Of a DNA stretch of 35,521 nt, positions 14,632 through 23,422 are shown piece after piece (position 1 is the stretch's first letter; each line of letters begins with the position of its first letter). The DNA comes from Demequina sp. (GTDB lineage Bacteria; Actinomycetota; Actinomycetes; Actinomycetales; Demequinaceae). A program made the position numbers and the translations under genes. The notes under the pieces were generated by a model that searched no databases, had not been told where the DNA came from, and saw only the letters and a list, made by a program, of their open reading frames with translations. The stretch covers positions 1-35,521 of the forward strand of contig JASBTB010000128.1 in NCBI GenBank assembly GCA_030148645.1, read 5' to 3'.

Positions 14632-16097
14632 CACGTCCCCCCCGTTGCGCTTGCGATCGCTGCCTGGATGACGGCCTTGGCGATCGGGGCAGCCACCCTG
14701 CCGCCCGTGGCCTCGTTGCCTAGATCTCCACCATTCTCGACGAGAACCGCTACCGCCACGACGGGGTCGTTGGCCGGGGCGAAGGCGACGAACCAGGCGT
14801 GGGGGGCGGCATCGTTGCCGGTTTCGGCCGTGCCGGTCTTGCCAGCCACGGTGATGCCGGCGATCTGAGCGTTCCTGCCGGTACCGTCGGCCACCACCGC
14901 CTGCATCATCGCGTTGAGCGCGCCAGCCGTATCCCTACTGAGTGACGAGGAGAGCACCTCGGGCGAGGTGCGTTCGATTTCCCTGAGGTCGGGGTCGCGC
15001 ACGGTTGAGACCAGATACGGCTTCATGAGGATGCCGTTGTTGGCAATCGCGGCGGCCACCATTGCCATCTGGAGCGGGGTGGCGCGCACGTCGTACTGAC
15101 CGATGCCGGATTGGGCGATTTGAGGCTCGTTGGGGTTGTCGGGTAGTCGCGACGGTGTCACGTCCAGGGGAATCTCCAACGACTGGTCCCACCCGAACTT
15201 GGCGGCGGTGCGTTCGATCACACCCCAACCCAAACGCATCGCGAGGTCCGCGAACGCCGTGTTGCACGACACCCGGAGCGCATCCCCGAGCGGGATGTTG
15301 TCGCTGGCGCCGCACCGTTCGCCGCCGTAGTTCTTGATGGTGGCGGTGGTTCCCGGGAGCGCAAGTTCCTGGGGCGCGTAGATCAGTGTTTCTGGCGTGT
15401 ACCCCGAGTCGAGTGCGGCCGCCGCGACGATGAGCTTGAAGGTCGATCCGGGAGGGTAGGTGTCGCCACCGATGGCCCGGTTGATCAGGGGGTCTGTCTG
15501 GTCGGCAAGCAAGGCGGAGTAGAGACGGTTCGCCTCGGACGACGAATGCACAGCCAACCCGGCGGGGTCGTAGCTGGGAGTCGACACCATCGCGAGTATC
15601 GCGCCGGTGCGGGGGTCGAGCGCCACCACGGCACCGCGATTGCTTCCCATGGCATCGTACGCGGCGCGTTGGACGTCGGCATCGAGCGTCAACTGGACCG
15701 AGGCGCCCTCCTGTTCCTGACCGGCGAAGAGTTCGCCCAGTCGGGTCCAGAACAAGGCGTCGGCGCTGCCATTCAGGAGCGCGTTCTGGGTAGCCTCAAG
15801 GCCGGAGCGGCCCGGACCAATTGAGTAGTAGCCCGTGACGGGTGCGTACAGCGGGCCGTCGGTGTAGACGCGTTGGTAGTTGAAGGGATCGTCCACCGGC
15901 ACGGAACTGACAATGGCTTGGCCGTCCACGATGATGGGACCTCGGAATGAGCCGAACTGGCGGTAGAGGGTCCGGACGTTGCGGGCGTCCTCACCCAACT
16001 CTCCTGCCGTGGCGAACTGCACCCACGAGGCCGCCACCATCAGAATCAGGAACAGCAACAGGGCCACAACGGACAGACGACGGATCGGTTCGTTCAT
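14631..16097 (-). CDS. pbpA: class B penicillin-binding protein PbpA
   Basis: A 488-aa peptidoglycan transpeptidase, with one N-terminal membrane anchor (about 9-28), a dimerisation region, then the transpeptidase domain. Active-site motifs: S218TFK221 (nucleophile Ser218), S277CN279 and K420TGT423. It crosslinks stem peptides outside the membrane, working with the SEDS polymerase encoded just before it; the pair is a standard glycan polymerase/transpeptidase unit. The ATG at 16097 overlaps the rodA/ftsW stop by 4 nt (ATGA). Longer open frames upstream lie in rodA/ftsW and are rejected. Confidence 0.96.
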   Translation of the reverse strand: MNEPIRRLSVVALLLFLILMVAASWVQFATAGELGEDARNVRTLYRQFGSFRGPIIVDGQAIVSSVPVDDPFNYQRVYTDGPLYAPVTGYYSIGPGRSGLEATQNALLNGSADALFWTRLGELFAGQEQEGASVQLTLDADVQRAAYDAMGSNRGAVVALDPRTGAILAMVSTPSYDPAGLAVHSSSEANRLYSALLADQTDPLINRAIGGDTYPPGSTFKLIVAAAALDSGYTPETLIYAPQELALPGTTATIKNYGGERCGASDNIPLGDALRVSCNTAFADLAMRLGWGVIERTAAKFGWDQSLEIPLDVTPSRLPDNPNEPQIAQSGIGQYDVRATPLQMAMVAAAIANNGILMKPYLVSTVRDPDLREIERTSPEVLSSSLSRDTAGALNAMMQAVVADGTGRNAQIAGITVAGKTGTAETGNDAAPHAWFVAFAPANDPVVAVAVLVENGGDLGNEATGGRVAAPIAKAVIQAAIASATGGT

Positions 16098-17458
16098 CGT
16101 GCCACCCGCGCCGCCGTCGCGCTGGCAGTCGCGCCAGCGCGCGCCACATCCGAGATGCGCAACAAGAGCGCCACACCCCACCAGTTGGCGATCATCGAGG
16201 ATCCCCCGTATGCGAGGAACGGCGTGGTGAGCCCGGTCAGCGGGATCACGCGCGTCACCCCGCCCACCACCACGAACAGCTGCAACGCCATCGCAAAGCC
16301 CAGGCCTGCGGCCACGAGTTTGCCGAAGCCGTCGCGCACGCCGATGGCGGCACGTAGAGCCCGCTGCACCACCACCAGATACAGGGACAGGATTGCCATG
16401 AGGCCCGTCAGGCCAAGCTCCTCGCCCAGTGACGCCATGATGAAGTCGGATTCCGCGTACGGCACGAGTGTCGGCGAGCCGTCGCCCAGACCCGTGCCGA
16501 ACAGCCCCCCGGAGGCCATGCCGAAGAGGCCCTGCACCAGTTGATAGGACTTGCCGGAGTCGTAAACCTCGGCGTCGAGGGCGTTCAGCCACGCGTCGTA
16601 GCGGGCGCCCACATGGGAAAACAGGGTGCCAGCCATGACTGCGCCCACAGCAAACAGGCCCACGCCGACGATGACCCAGGAGATCCGTTGCGTCGCGACG
16701 TAGAGCATGGCGACGAACAAGCCAAAGAACAACAACGAGGCGCCGAGGTCACGCTCGGCGACCTGGACTAGCAAGGCGGCCGCCCACACCACGAGGATCG
16801 GTCCCAGGTCGCGAGGACGGGGCAGCCGGATGCCGAGCACCTTTGGCCCCGCGAGGGCGAGCGTGTCCCGGTGGGATACCAAATACCCGGCAAAGAAGAT
16901 CACGAACGCGATCTTGGCAAACTCGCCCGGCTGCAGGGAGCGGCCGAACACGGACACCCAGATGCGGGCCCCGTTGACCTCGCGTCCAAGTCCGGGGGCC
17001 AGGGGCAGGAGCAGCCCCACCAGGCCGAGAACTCCGGCCGTATACGTGTAGCGGCGTAGCAGCCGATGGTCGGGCAGCACGGCGACCACGATCAGCGCCG
17101 ACACGGTTCCGATGAGCGCCCACAACGTTTGAGTCTGGGCAAAACTGGTGTCGCGGCCCCGATCGAGATACGCAAAATCGATCCGGCGGAGCATGGCCAG
17201 ACCCAGGCCGTTGAGGGCGAAAACGGCGGGAAGGAGCACGGGGTCCGCGTCGGGTGCCTTGAGGCGGACCAAGACATGTGCGGCGGCGGCGATAGCGACC
17301 ACGGCGGCGGAGTACACCGCCAAGGAGCCGTCGATCCCCGGGCCAGCATTCGCGTCGACGAAGGCCCGCGCTGCGATGGCAATCGCGCCCGCGATCGCCA
17401 ACAACACGGCCTCGGAGCGCCGTCCGACGCGTACGGAGACCTCCAGGACGGTGGCCAC
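16094..17458 (-). CDS. rodA: SEDS-family peptidoglycan glycosyltransferase (FtsW/RodA type)
   Basis: A 454-aa protein with about ten membrane helices. The SEDS signature residues are visible: ARIWVSVFGRSLQPGEFAKI (165-183 region), the catalytic Asp237 in AERDLGASL, and the C-terminal PLTGLTTPFLAYGGSSMIANW. It polymerises lipid II into glycan strands, paired with PbpA. In this locus the mycobacterial equivalent is called RodA; FtsW cannot be excluded by eye. Start is GTG at 17458, overlapping the pstP stop by one base (TAGTG). Confidence 0.94.
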   Translation of the reverse strand: MATVLEVSVRVGRRSEAVLLAIAGAIAIAARAFVDANAGPGIDGSLAVYSAAVVAIAAAAHVLVRLKAPDADPVLLPAVFALNGLGLAMLRRIDFAYLDRGRDTSFAQTQTLWALIGTVSALIVVAVLPDHRLLRRYTYTAGVLGLVGLLLPLAPGLGREVNGARIWVSVFGRSLQPGEFAKIAFVIFFAGYLVSHRDTLALAGPKVLGIRLPRPRDLGPILVVWAAALLVQVAERDLGASLLFFGLFVAMLYVATQRISWVIVGVGLFAVGAVMAGTLFSHVGARYDAWLNALDAEVYDSGKSYQLVQGLFGMASGGLFGTGLGDGSPTLVPYAESDFIMASLGEELGLTGLMAILSLYLVVVQRALRAAIGVRDGFGKLVAAGLGFAMALQLFVVVGGVTRVIPLTGLTTPFLAYGGSSMIANWWGVALLLRISDVARAGATASATAARVAR

Positions 17459-18654
17459 TAGCCGCCGTCCCTAAGAGATGCCACGATATCGCGCGCTTCG
17501 CTCAGGTTGGCGGTGCGAATCGAGGCGTTCACGCGTTCGCGCTCGAAGGGCGCCAAGGAGTCGATGGAGATCGTGGTCGGCTCGACGACGCGCTGCAACG
17601 CAAGGGGACCCAGCGACTGGGGAATGCCGCGGTAGATGGCGACGGCGTCGCCGTTGGTCCCCACGTAGTACTGAGTCTGCGACCAGGCGTACGCACCCCA
17701 CAAGCCCGCCACGACGGCGAGCAGGGCCGCGAGCGGCAGCAGCCAGGGCCTCAGTCGCGACCAGCGGCTGGCTCGGTCCTCCTCCTCGTCGTCGTCGGTG
17801 GGAGCCGACGCGAGTTTGGCGGCGCGTCCCGCGGAGGACTCGGAGCCTTGGGTGGGACGTTTGCGGTCGCGCGCGGCGGAACCGACGATCTGGTTCGGTG
17901 CGGGCTTGGTCTTACTGGCGACGGAATCCACGTCGACGATGTCGCCGATCACACACGTGACGTTGTCGGGGGCGCCAGCCGACAGCGCCAAGGAGACCAG
18001 GGCGTCGGCGCAATCCCCGGCGTCCTCGACCTCCAGCATCGTCTGGTGGATGGTGTCGCGGGACACCACGCCGGACAGTCCGTCGGAGCACAGCATCCAA
18101 CGGTCGCCCAGGCGGGCCTCGCGCACGGAGATGTCCACGGGGACGTCGGCGTCGATGTCGCCCAGTACGCGCAGTACGAGGTTGCGCTTGGGATGGTTTT
18201 CCGCGTCGGCCACGGACAGCCGCCCGGTGTCCACCAGGTGTTGCACGAAGGTGTGGTCGGACGTGACCTGGTCCAGGTCGCCGTCGCGTAGCAGGTAACA
18301 GCGGGAATCGCCGATGTGGGCCATGGCTAGTGACGTTCCGGAACGCAGGATCGCGGTGACGGTGGTGCCCAGGCCGGACAGTTCGGGATCGTTGTGGGCG
18401 CGTTCCACGATGTCGGCATGGGCGTCGGCGATTGCGTCCTTCAAGTGGTCGAGCGCCTCGTCGGGGCCCAGTGCCTCGCCCTCGAGCGCGGCCAGGCGGC
18501 CCACGGCCAGGGACGATGCGATGTCGCCACCGGCTGCGCCTCCCATGCCGTCGGCTACCACCAGCAGGTGGGGTCCAGCAAAGGCGGAGTCCTGGTTGTC
18601 GGCGCGCACCAGCCCCACATCGGAGCGCGCGGCAAAGCGCAGGGTCAAGAACAT
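17458..18654 (-). CDS. pstP: PP2C-family Ser/Thr phosphatase PstP
   Basis: A 398-aa phosphatase that reverses PknA/PknB phosphorylation. The cytosolic PPM domain spans about 1-240, with metal-binding Asp22 (VRADNQD), Asp35-Gly36 (VVADGMGG), Asp191-Gly192 (CSDGLSG) and Asp230-Asn231. An acidic linker (EEED near 290) and one membrane helix (about 304-324) follow, then a short outside domain of some 70 residues, as in mycobacterial PstP. The ATG at 18654 lies one base after the fhaB stop. Its place between the FHA genes and the wall-synthesis genes is the conserved order. Confidence 0.95.
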   Translation of the reverse strand: MFLTLRFAARSDVGLVRADNQDSAFAGPHLLVVADGMGGAAGGDIASSLAVGRLAALEGEALGPDEALDHLKDAIADAHADIVERAHNDPELSGLGTTVTAILRSGTSLAMAHIGDSRCYLLRDGDLDQVTSDHTFVQHLVDTGRLSVADAENHPKRNLVLRVLGDIDADVPVDISVREARLGDRWMLCSDGLSGVVSRDTIHQTMLEVEDAGDCADALVSLALSAGAPDNVTCVIGDIVDVDSVASKTKPAPNQIVGSAARDRKRPTQGSESSAGRAAKLASAPTDDDEEEDRASRWSRLRPWLLPLAALLAVVAGLWGAYAWSQTQYYVGTNGDAVAIYRGIPQSLGPLALQRVVEPTTISIDSLAPFERERVNASIRTANLSEARDIVASLRDGG

Positions 18655-18655
18655 G

Positions 18656-19177
18656 TCAGGCCCTCAATTCCACGGTGGTGGCGCCGATGCGCACACGCTC
18701 GCCCATGGAAAAGGGAACGGGATCCTCGACCTTCTGGTTTCCCAGAAACGTACCGTTGGTCGAGCCCAGATCCTCCACAAACCAGCGGCCGTCCTCGGGG
18801 AAGATGCGGCAATGCCTGGCGGACAGGAAGTCGTCCTCGATCACGACGGTGCAGGTTGCTGCGCGCCCAATGAGGACGGGCGAGGCCCCCAGCGGCACCG
18901 TCGTTCCCTTGAGAGAGCCGGACGTGATGGCCAGGTGGGCGACGGCGGGCGCGCGAGTCGAAACGGCGCCCGGCCTCACGCCGGTGCTGGCTCGCGAGGG
19001 TGCGGCCCGCTTGTTGGCGCGGCCATCGTGGCGCGCGCGACGATTCCTGCCCTTGCCGCGCGACGTGACACGGGTGCCGTACAGGTCGGAACGCAACACG
19101 GCGATCGCGACCAGCACCATGGCCCACAGCAGGACCAGGAATCCCAGCCGAAGGAGGGAGACGGAGAGCTGACTCAT
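18656..19177 (-). CDS. fhaB: FHA-domain membrane protein FhaB (FipA-like)
   Basis: A 173-aa protein with an N-terminal membrane helix (about 8-29), a basic, unstructured linker (35-70) and a C-terminal FHA domain. The phosphothreonine-binding residues are present: G104R105, S119xRH122, and S139TNGT143. FHA domains read phosphothreonine marks made by PknA/PknB; the mycobacterial equivalent links the kinases to the divisome and cell-wall synthesis. The ATG at 19177 overlaps the fhaA stop by one base. Confidence 0.94.
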   Translation of the reverse strand: MSQLSVSLLRLGFLVLLWAMVLVAIAVLRSDLYGTRVTSRGKGRNRRARHDGRANKRAAPSRASTGVRPGAVSTRAPAVAHLAITSGSLKGTTVPLGASPVLIGRAATCTVVIEDDFLSARHCRIFPEDGRWFVEDLGSTNGTFLGNQKVEDPVPFSMGERVRIGATTVELRA

Positions 19178-19884
19178 CAGGCATCCTCGTCCGTCGGCAG
19201 GCCATCCCAGTAGAGAATGGTGGTGCGGCCAATGGTGATGGCGTTGCCGTCCAGCAGGGTCGCCTCGCGGACCCGTTGGTCCTCCACGAACGTGCCGTTG
19301 GTGGAGCCCAAGTCCGTGATGATCGTTCCGTAATCGGTGCGCTCCAGGCGGATGTGTTGACGGCTCACGCCGGTGTCATCCACCACGATGTCCGCCTCGG
19401 AGCCGCGGCCGAGCACGGTCGACTCGCCCGTCAGGTGGTAACGCTTGCCGTCGATGTCGAGCAGGGGGTAGCGCGAGTGGGGGGCGTGGTGGCCCGCGGG
19501 GGCCACCGGGCCGCGGGTGGAGCGCGAGTGCACGGCATAGCGGCCAGTCGCCAGGCCCGGGTCCTCCTCGAACCGCACCACCACCTGGCCCACAAAGCTG
19601 TACCGCTGCCGGTCTGCATGGTCGTGAAGCGCGTCCTCGAACTCGTGTGCAAGCGCCGCGTCGCCCCACTCCCGCACCGATTCCATGTCGGCGGGGCTCA
19701 GTGCCAACACGTACTCGTTGGGTACCACGGTGCGGTGGCGGTCCACCGCGGCCGCGCGGGCGTCGCACTCTCGCTTCAACGCGCTCGACAGTTCCACCGG
19801 CTTCACGCCGGAACGGAACGTCTTGGCGAACGCGGACTGGACCGCATTCTCGACGCCCTTCTCGAAGCGATCGAGGACTCCCAT
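19177..19884 (-). CDS. fhaA: FhaA, DUF3662 plus FHA domain protein
   Basis: A 235-aa cytosolic adaptor. Residues 1-110 match the DUF3662 type (starts MGVLDRFEKGVE, then VKPVELSSALKRE, and a VVPNEYVLALSP strand). A short linker (115-140) follows, much shorter than the long Gln/Tyr-rich linker of mycobacterial FhaA. The FHA domain has G159R160, S174RQH177 and S194TNGT198. In mycobacteria FhaA binds phosphorylated MurJ/MviN pseudokinase complexes. It is the first gene of the cell-wall kinase operon; the ATG at 19884 sits 7 nt after a -10 element, so the mRNA may be leaderless. Confidence 0.94.
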   Translation of the reverse strand: MGVLDRFEKGVENAVQSAFAKTFRSGVKPVELSSALKRECDARAAAVDRHRTVVPNEYVLALSPADMESVREWGDAALAHEFEDALHDHADRQRYSFVGQVVVRFEEDPGLATGRYAVHSRSTRGPVAPAGHHAPHSRYPLLDIDGKRYHLTGESTVLGRGSEADIVVDDTGVSRQHIRLERTDYGTIITDLGSTNGTFVEDQRVREATLLDGNAITIGRTTILYWDGLPTDEDA

Positions 19885-19891
19885 ACGTGGA

Positions 19892-19897
19892 ATCGTA
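19892..19897 (-). promoter_or_regulatory. -10 element of the fhaA operon, predicted leaderless
   Basis: Read on the minus strand, TACGAT fits the actinobacterial TANNNT -10. Only 7 nt separate it from the fhaA ATG, so transcription would begin at or next to the start codon. No Shine-Dalgarno sequence precedes that ATG, in agreement. No good -35 is seen. Confidence 0.5.
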
Positions 19898-20084
19898 TCT
19901 TGCGCGCTTGGTGAGGCTTACTCCGCTCGTGCGGGTGGCGCCAGCGCGGCTCCTCAGGGTTGCTCTGATGTCGACGACGACGCCTGGAGGCGCGCAACCT
20001 CCGCTTCGAGCCCGTCGGCGGGAAGGGCGAACGCTCGCGTCGTCATTCCAATGGCCAGTAGGCGCCCACGTGAACACAGAGATG

Positions 20085-20097
20085 ACTGGCCCCCAGT
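20085..20097. terminator. short hairpin after fliW
   Basis: ACTGG-CCC-CCAGT, a 5-bp stem with 3-nt loop, begins 8 nt past the fliW stop. There is no U-run. It is weak and may only slow transcription. The rest of 19898-20084 holds no gene I can support. Confidence 0.3.
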
Positions 20098-20104
20098 GCA
20101 CGCC

Positions 20105-20545
20105 CTACGCCGCGTCGGACCCCGCACCGAGCGGCGCACGCAACGGCCACTCATCGCCGTCGAGCACCACCTGCGCGGCCGCACCCGTCGCCGGGTTCAC
20201 CACCACCGGCGCCAACAGGTTGGCCGTCGTGACGTCCTGGCCGCCGGGGTGGACCACCGCAAGCAGGACGGGTTGGGTGTCCGCGCCCATGGCCAATGCC
20301 GCGCGCACCGAGGCCGACACCTCTGGCGCGTACCCGGTGAAGTACGCCTGCGGTGGGATGACGAACAGGCGCACGCCGGACTGTTCGAGACTGCGCAGCG
20401 CGAACAGAAAGCCGGACTCGTCCAGTGGCGTCAGGTCGAAGCGACTCAGCCCGGCCATGCCCGGGGGCGACTCCACGAACGTCAGTTCGTTGGGCAACTC
20501 CCGCAATTGGCTGCGAGCCCCGTCGAGTGCGACGGCGACGCTCAT
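20105..20545 (-). CDS. fliW: flagellar assembly factor FliW
   Basis: A 146-aa protein of the FliW fold: an early ELTFVESPPGMAGLSRFDL segment, then ESGFLFALRSLEQSGVRLFVIPPQAYF, and VVVNPATGAAAQVVL near the end, all in the family order. FliW binds flagellin; when flagellin is exported, freed FliW captures CsrA and lifts CsrA repression of flagellin translation (known from Bacillus). No csrA gene follows it, though the two are often neighbours. The ATG overlaps the flgL stop (ATGA), so it is co-translated with the hook-filament junction proteins. Confidence 0.9.
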   Translation of the reverse strand: MSVAVALDGARSQLRELPNELTFVESPPGMAGLSRFDLTPLDESGFLFALRSLEQSGVRLFVIPPQAYFTGYAPEVSASVRAALAMGADTQPVLLAVVHPGGQDVTTANLLAPVVVNPATGAAAQVVLDGDEWPLRAPLGAGSDAA

Positions 20546-21441
20546 CGCAGGAAGTCCATGAGCGTGGGTTGCAACACCCGTGCCGCAGCACCCAGGGCGC
20601 CCTGGTAGGCGACTTCTTGCATCTTCAGTTCCATGATGGTCTCCGCAAGGTCGATACCTTCGACATCGTCGATGCTAGACGTCACGTCCTGTAGCGTCTT
20701 CGCGATGGAGGTTTGGGCGTCGGCCACTTGCTTGTAACGGATTCCGACGTCCGCCGTTTGCGCCAGCATTGCGTTGAGGCGCGTGTCGATCTCAGCCAAC
20801 CTACCCGACACCTCTGCGCCGCCACGCAGGTCAGCCGCGATGTTGTCGAGAAGTTGGAAAACCGACGTGGCACCGTTGCCGAAGGCTGCCGCGCCGTCGG
20901 CGTCGACACGCACGGTGGCGTCGGGGCCGATGCGGCGCTCAACGCTTGAGCCGACAACGCCCCGCCAGGCGTAGGGCGTGCCGCTAGCGCGGTCGTCGAA
21001 GGCGATGCCACCGTCGGACGTACCGGCAAACACCGAACGGCCCTGGAAAGCAGTGTTGGCCAGGTTGAGCAACGTGTCCCGAAGACCCTCGACCTCCGTC
21101 GCGATCGCTTCGCGCGCCCTCGCCCCGACGGAACCCGAACTCGCGGCCTGAACCGTAAGGTCCCGTGCGCGCCGCAAGGCAGACACCGAACTCTGCATCG
21201 TGTTGTCGATGCTTGCGAGCCACGCCACACCATCGGCGGCGTTGCGTGCCGCCTGAGTGGCGGCGGCCTTGTCTGCACGCAATGCCATGGTGCGGCCCGT
21301 GGAACTCGGGTCGTCTGAGGGGCGTTGGATCAACTTGCCGGACGACATCCGGGACTGAAGGGTGGACATCGTGGTGAGGTTGGCTTGCAGGTTGTACAGC
21401 GTCGAGCGTTGAACCGTCTGCTGAGTGACACGGTTGATCAC
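20542..21441 (-). CDS. flgL: flagellar hook-filament junction protein FlgL
   Basis: A 299-aa flagellin-fold protein, the HAP3 junction protein between FlgK and the filament. Its N-terminus (INRVTQQTVQRSTLYNLQANL, then LQSRMSSGKLIQRPSDDPSSTGR) and its C-terminal helix (LAETIMELKMQEVAYQGALGAAARV) are the paired D0/D1 coiled-coil segments of the family. The GTG at 21441 is preceded by GGGGAGG at good spacing and lies 3 nt after the flgK stop. Confidence 0.94.
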   Translation of the reverse strand: MINRVTQQTVQRSTLYNLQANLTTMSTLQSRMSSGKLIQRPSDDPSSTGRTMALRADKAAATQAARNAADGVAWLASIDNTMQSSVSALRRARDLTVQAASSGSVGARAREAIATEVEGLRDTLLNLANTAFQGRSVFAGTSDGGIAFDDRASGTPYAWRGVVGSSVERRIGPDATVRVDADGAAAFGNGATSVFQLLDNIAADLRGGAEVSGRLAEIDTRLNAMLAQTADVGIRYKQVADAQTSIAKTLQDVTSSIDDVEGIDLAETIMELKMQEVAYQGALGAAARVLQPTLMDFLR

Positions 21442-21444
21442 GGC

Positions 21445-22884
21445 TTACCTCCCCACCACTCCCGTGCGGTTGATCAGGGTATCCAGCATCTCGTCGACCG
21501 CGGTCAGCACGCGGGCGGCGCCCTCGTACGCCCTTTGATAGGCGAGCATGGTGGTCATCTCCTCATCAATATCGACGCTCGCGTTCGAGCGTTGAAGGTT
21601 CTCGGCGACTGCGCGGGAGGTCTCCGACACGTCGGCCCTGCGGATCGCGGCCTGCGTGGTGACACCCAGATCCACCACAAAGCTGCGCCATGTCGAGTCC
21701 GGGCCGCCCGCGCTGCCGCGAAGTTGCGCGATTTGGTCCGCCACCGAACCATCGAGCGGCCCGTTGACCGCGTTCGCGGCTGCGACCTGCTGTGGGTCAG
21801 TGATGGCCACCGTGAGGCCCAGCGCGCCGGGCATGCCAGCCGTCACGGCAAAGAAATCCAGACCCGTATCGTTCGGAGGGGCGGCCAGGGTTTGCGCCCC
21901 GGAGTGGACGGCGTTCACCACTGCGGCAAGGTCCGTCGCGGTCCTGTTGACCGTGTCCACCGCGGTCGCGATAGGTCCGCCGAACGATGCGGGCGACAAC
22001 GAGGTGATGGTCCCCGCGAGCGAACCGCCATCGAGAACAAGCGGGGTGCCGGTGCCACCCCATGACAGTCGCACCACGTCGGTGACGACGGGGGGCTCGG
22101 CGATGGCTGCGTTCATGACGTAGGAGCCCTGAACCTGCAGAGTCTGGGCGCGCTCGCCCGTCACCAACTGGTTGCCAGCGATCATGACGTCCATGGTGCC
22201 GTCCTCCTTGAGACGGCCGGCCGCGCCCACAAGGGAGGACAGTTGCGTGACGAGTTCGCTGCGCTGGTCGATGAGTTCGTTCGCGGAACCACCCGAGACC
22301 AGTACGCCGCGAATCTCGCTGTTGAGGTCCGCGATGGCCTGAGCGGCGGTGTTGACCTGGGACACCGTGGCGTTCGCCTCGACCCGGGCCTGTTGCCACT
22401 GGGCCTCAAAGGCACGATACGTGTCCGCGATCTGGTTGGTCAGCGTCGTCGCTTTGCCCAGGAGCGCCGTGCGGGTGGCGGCGGAGTCGGGCGTGTTCGC
22501 CACGTCCTCCCACGCGGTCCAGAATTCCTGCAGGCCCGATGCCAGACCGGTGTCGCTTGGCTCCGTCACGACCGACTCGACCCGCTGAAGCGTGGTTGCG
22601 GTGGACGCGTAGTGAGCCGACTGCGACGTCTGCGTGCGCAGCCGCGCGTCCAGGAACTCGTCTCCAAGTCGCGCGATACCCACCGATGCCACACCGGAGC
22701 CCACGCCCAAGGGGGTGGAGAACATGGAGGGGACGGCGGACGAGGACACCGACTGCAGGTCTGCACGTTGGCGCGTGTAGCCCACCGTGTTGGCATTGGC
22801 CACGTTCTGTCCCGCCACGTTCAGTGCCTGCCGCTGAGCGATCAGCGACGACAACGCGCTGGACAGCCCGGAGAACGTGCTCAT
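21445..22884 (-). CDS. flgK: flagellar hook-associated protein FlgK
   Basis: A 479-aa HAP1. The N-terminus SGLSSALSSLIAQRQALNV with GQNVANANTVGYTRQ is the classical rod/hook-family motif, and the C-terminus (SVDIDEEMTTMLAYQRAYEGAARVL) ends like other hook proteins. The middle (about 110-380) is variable. It joins hook and filament. The ATG at 22884 is 4 nt after the flgN stop, so flgN-flgK-flgL-fliW form one operon. Confidence 0.95.
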   Translation of the reverse strand: MSTFSGLSSALSSLIAQRQALNVAGQNVANANTVGYTRQRADLQSVSSSAVPSMFSTPLGVGSGVASVGIARLGDEFLDARLRTQTSQSAHYASTATTLQRVESVVTEPSDTGLASGLQEFWTAWEDVANTPDSAATRTALLGKATTLTNQIADTYRAFEAQWQQARVEANATVSQVNTAAQAIADLNSEIRGVLVSGGSANELIDQRSELVTQLSSLVGAAGRLKEDGTMDVMIAGNQLVTGERAQTLQVQGSYVMNAAIAEPPVVTDVVRLSWGGTGTPLVLDGGSLAGTITSLSPASFGGPIATAVDTVNRTATDLAAVVNAVHSGAQTLAAPPNDTGLDFFAVTAGMPGALGLTVAITDPQQVAAANAVNGPLDGSVADQIAQLRGSAGGPDSTWRSFVVDLGVTTQAAIRRADVSETSRAVAENLQRSNASVDIDEEMTTMLAYQRAYEGAARVLTAVDEMLDTLINRTGVVGR

Positions 22885-22888
22885 GACG

Positions 22889-23371
22889 TCACAACGCCTC
22901 GTCGATCAGGAACGAGGCATCGGTGCCCGAAGCGGCGCCGCCCTTGGGGTTGTACGTCCTCGCGGTGCCGCTGATGCCCATCAGTGCATCCTGAGTGTCA
23001 CGCACCTGTTGCGCCAACACCTCCCGGTTGGAGTGGGCGAGCGCGTCGATCTGCGCGGTGATGTCCGTCAGAGCCACATGGTGGCTGCGCAACAGGTCGT
23101 TCCACGGAGCAGGCGCCGCCTTCGCCAACTCCAGCAACGAGGCGCCCTCCGTGATGCCCACCTCGCGTGCGGCATCGTCCGCCTCGATGGCGCGGCCGAG
23201 TTCGATTCCCCGGATCTGGTCGAGAACGGCCTCGACCTCGCGCGTGGCGCGTCCGAGCCAGCGCGCACGCCCGCTCGCCAACACGAGCTCCTCCTCCTCC
23301 AACTTGAACAACAGCATTTCGAGAAGTTCTCGCTCGCGCCACAGCACGGTCGACAGGTCATTGAGTCCCAT
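22889..23371 (-). CDS. flgN: FlgN-like export chaperone
   Basis: A 160-aa, almost wholly helical protein with an FlgN start (LSTVLWRERELLEMLLFKLEEEELVL) and a conserved-looking C-terminal region (YNPKGGAA). FlgN escorts FlgK and FlgL to the flagellar export gate, and here it stands directly before those two genes. Sequence identity in this family is always low, so position carries much of the call. AAGGAG lies 6 nt before the ATG at 23371. Confidence 0.87.
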   Translation of the reverse strand: MGLNDLSTVLWRERELLEMLLFKLEEEELVLASGRARWLGRATREVEAVLDQIRGIELGRAIEADDAAREVGITEGASLLELAKAAPAPWNDLLRSHHVALTDITAQIDALAHSNREVLAQQVRDTQDALMGISGTARTYNPKGGAASGTDASFLIDEAL

Positions 23372-23389
23372 GGCGACTCCTTCGCATTC

Positions 23390-23413
23390 GGATGGCCTGT
23401 GTGATGGCCATCC
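23390..23413. promoter_or_regulatory. inverted repeat in the flgN leader
   Basis: GGATGGCC and GGCCATCC are 8-bp exact inverted arms with an 8-nt spacer. They lie between the predicted sigma-28 promoter (23423-23449) and the flgN ribosome site, so they could be an operator just after the transcription start or an mRNA hairpin next to the ribosome site. Confidence 0.5.
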
Positions 23414-23422
23414 ACACGTGAC

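Noticed and set aside
19960-20040. tRNA-like TTCGAGCC stretch near the fhaA upstream region
   Set aside because: No matching acceptor or anticodon stems could be drawn around it.
19954-20046. Possible 30-aa minus-strand ORF between fliW and fhaA (MTTRAFALPADGLEAEVARLQ)
   Set aside because: The helical-looking sequence is suggestive, but there is no ribosome site or promoter, third-position GC is lower than in neighbours, and 30 codons is within chance.
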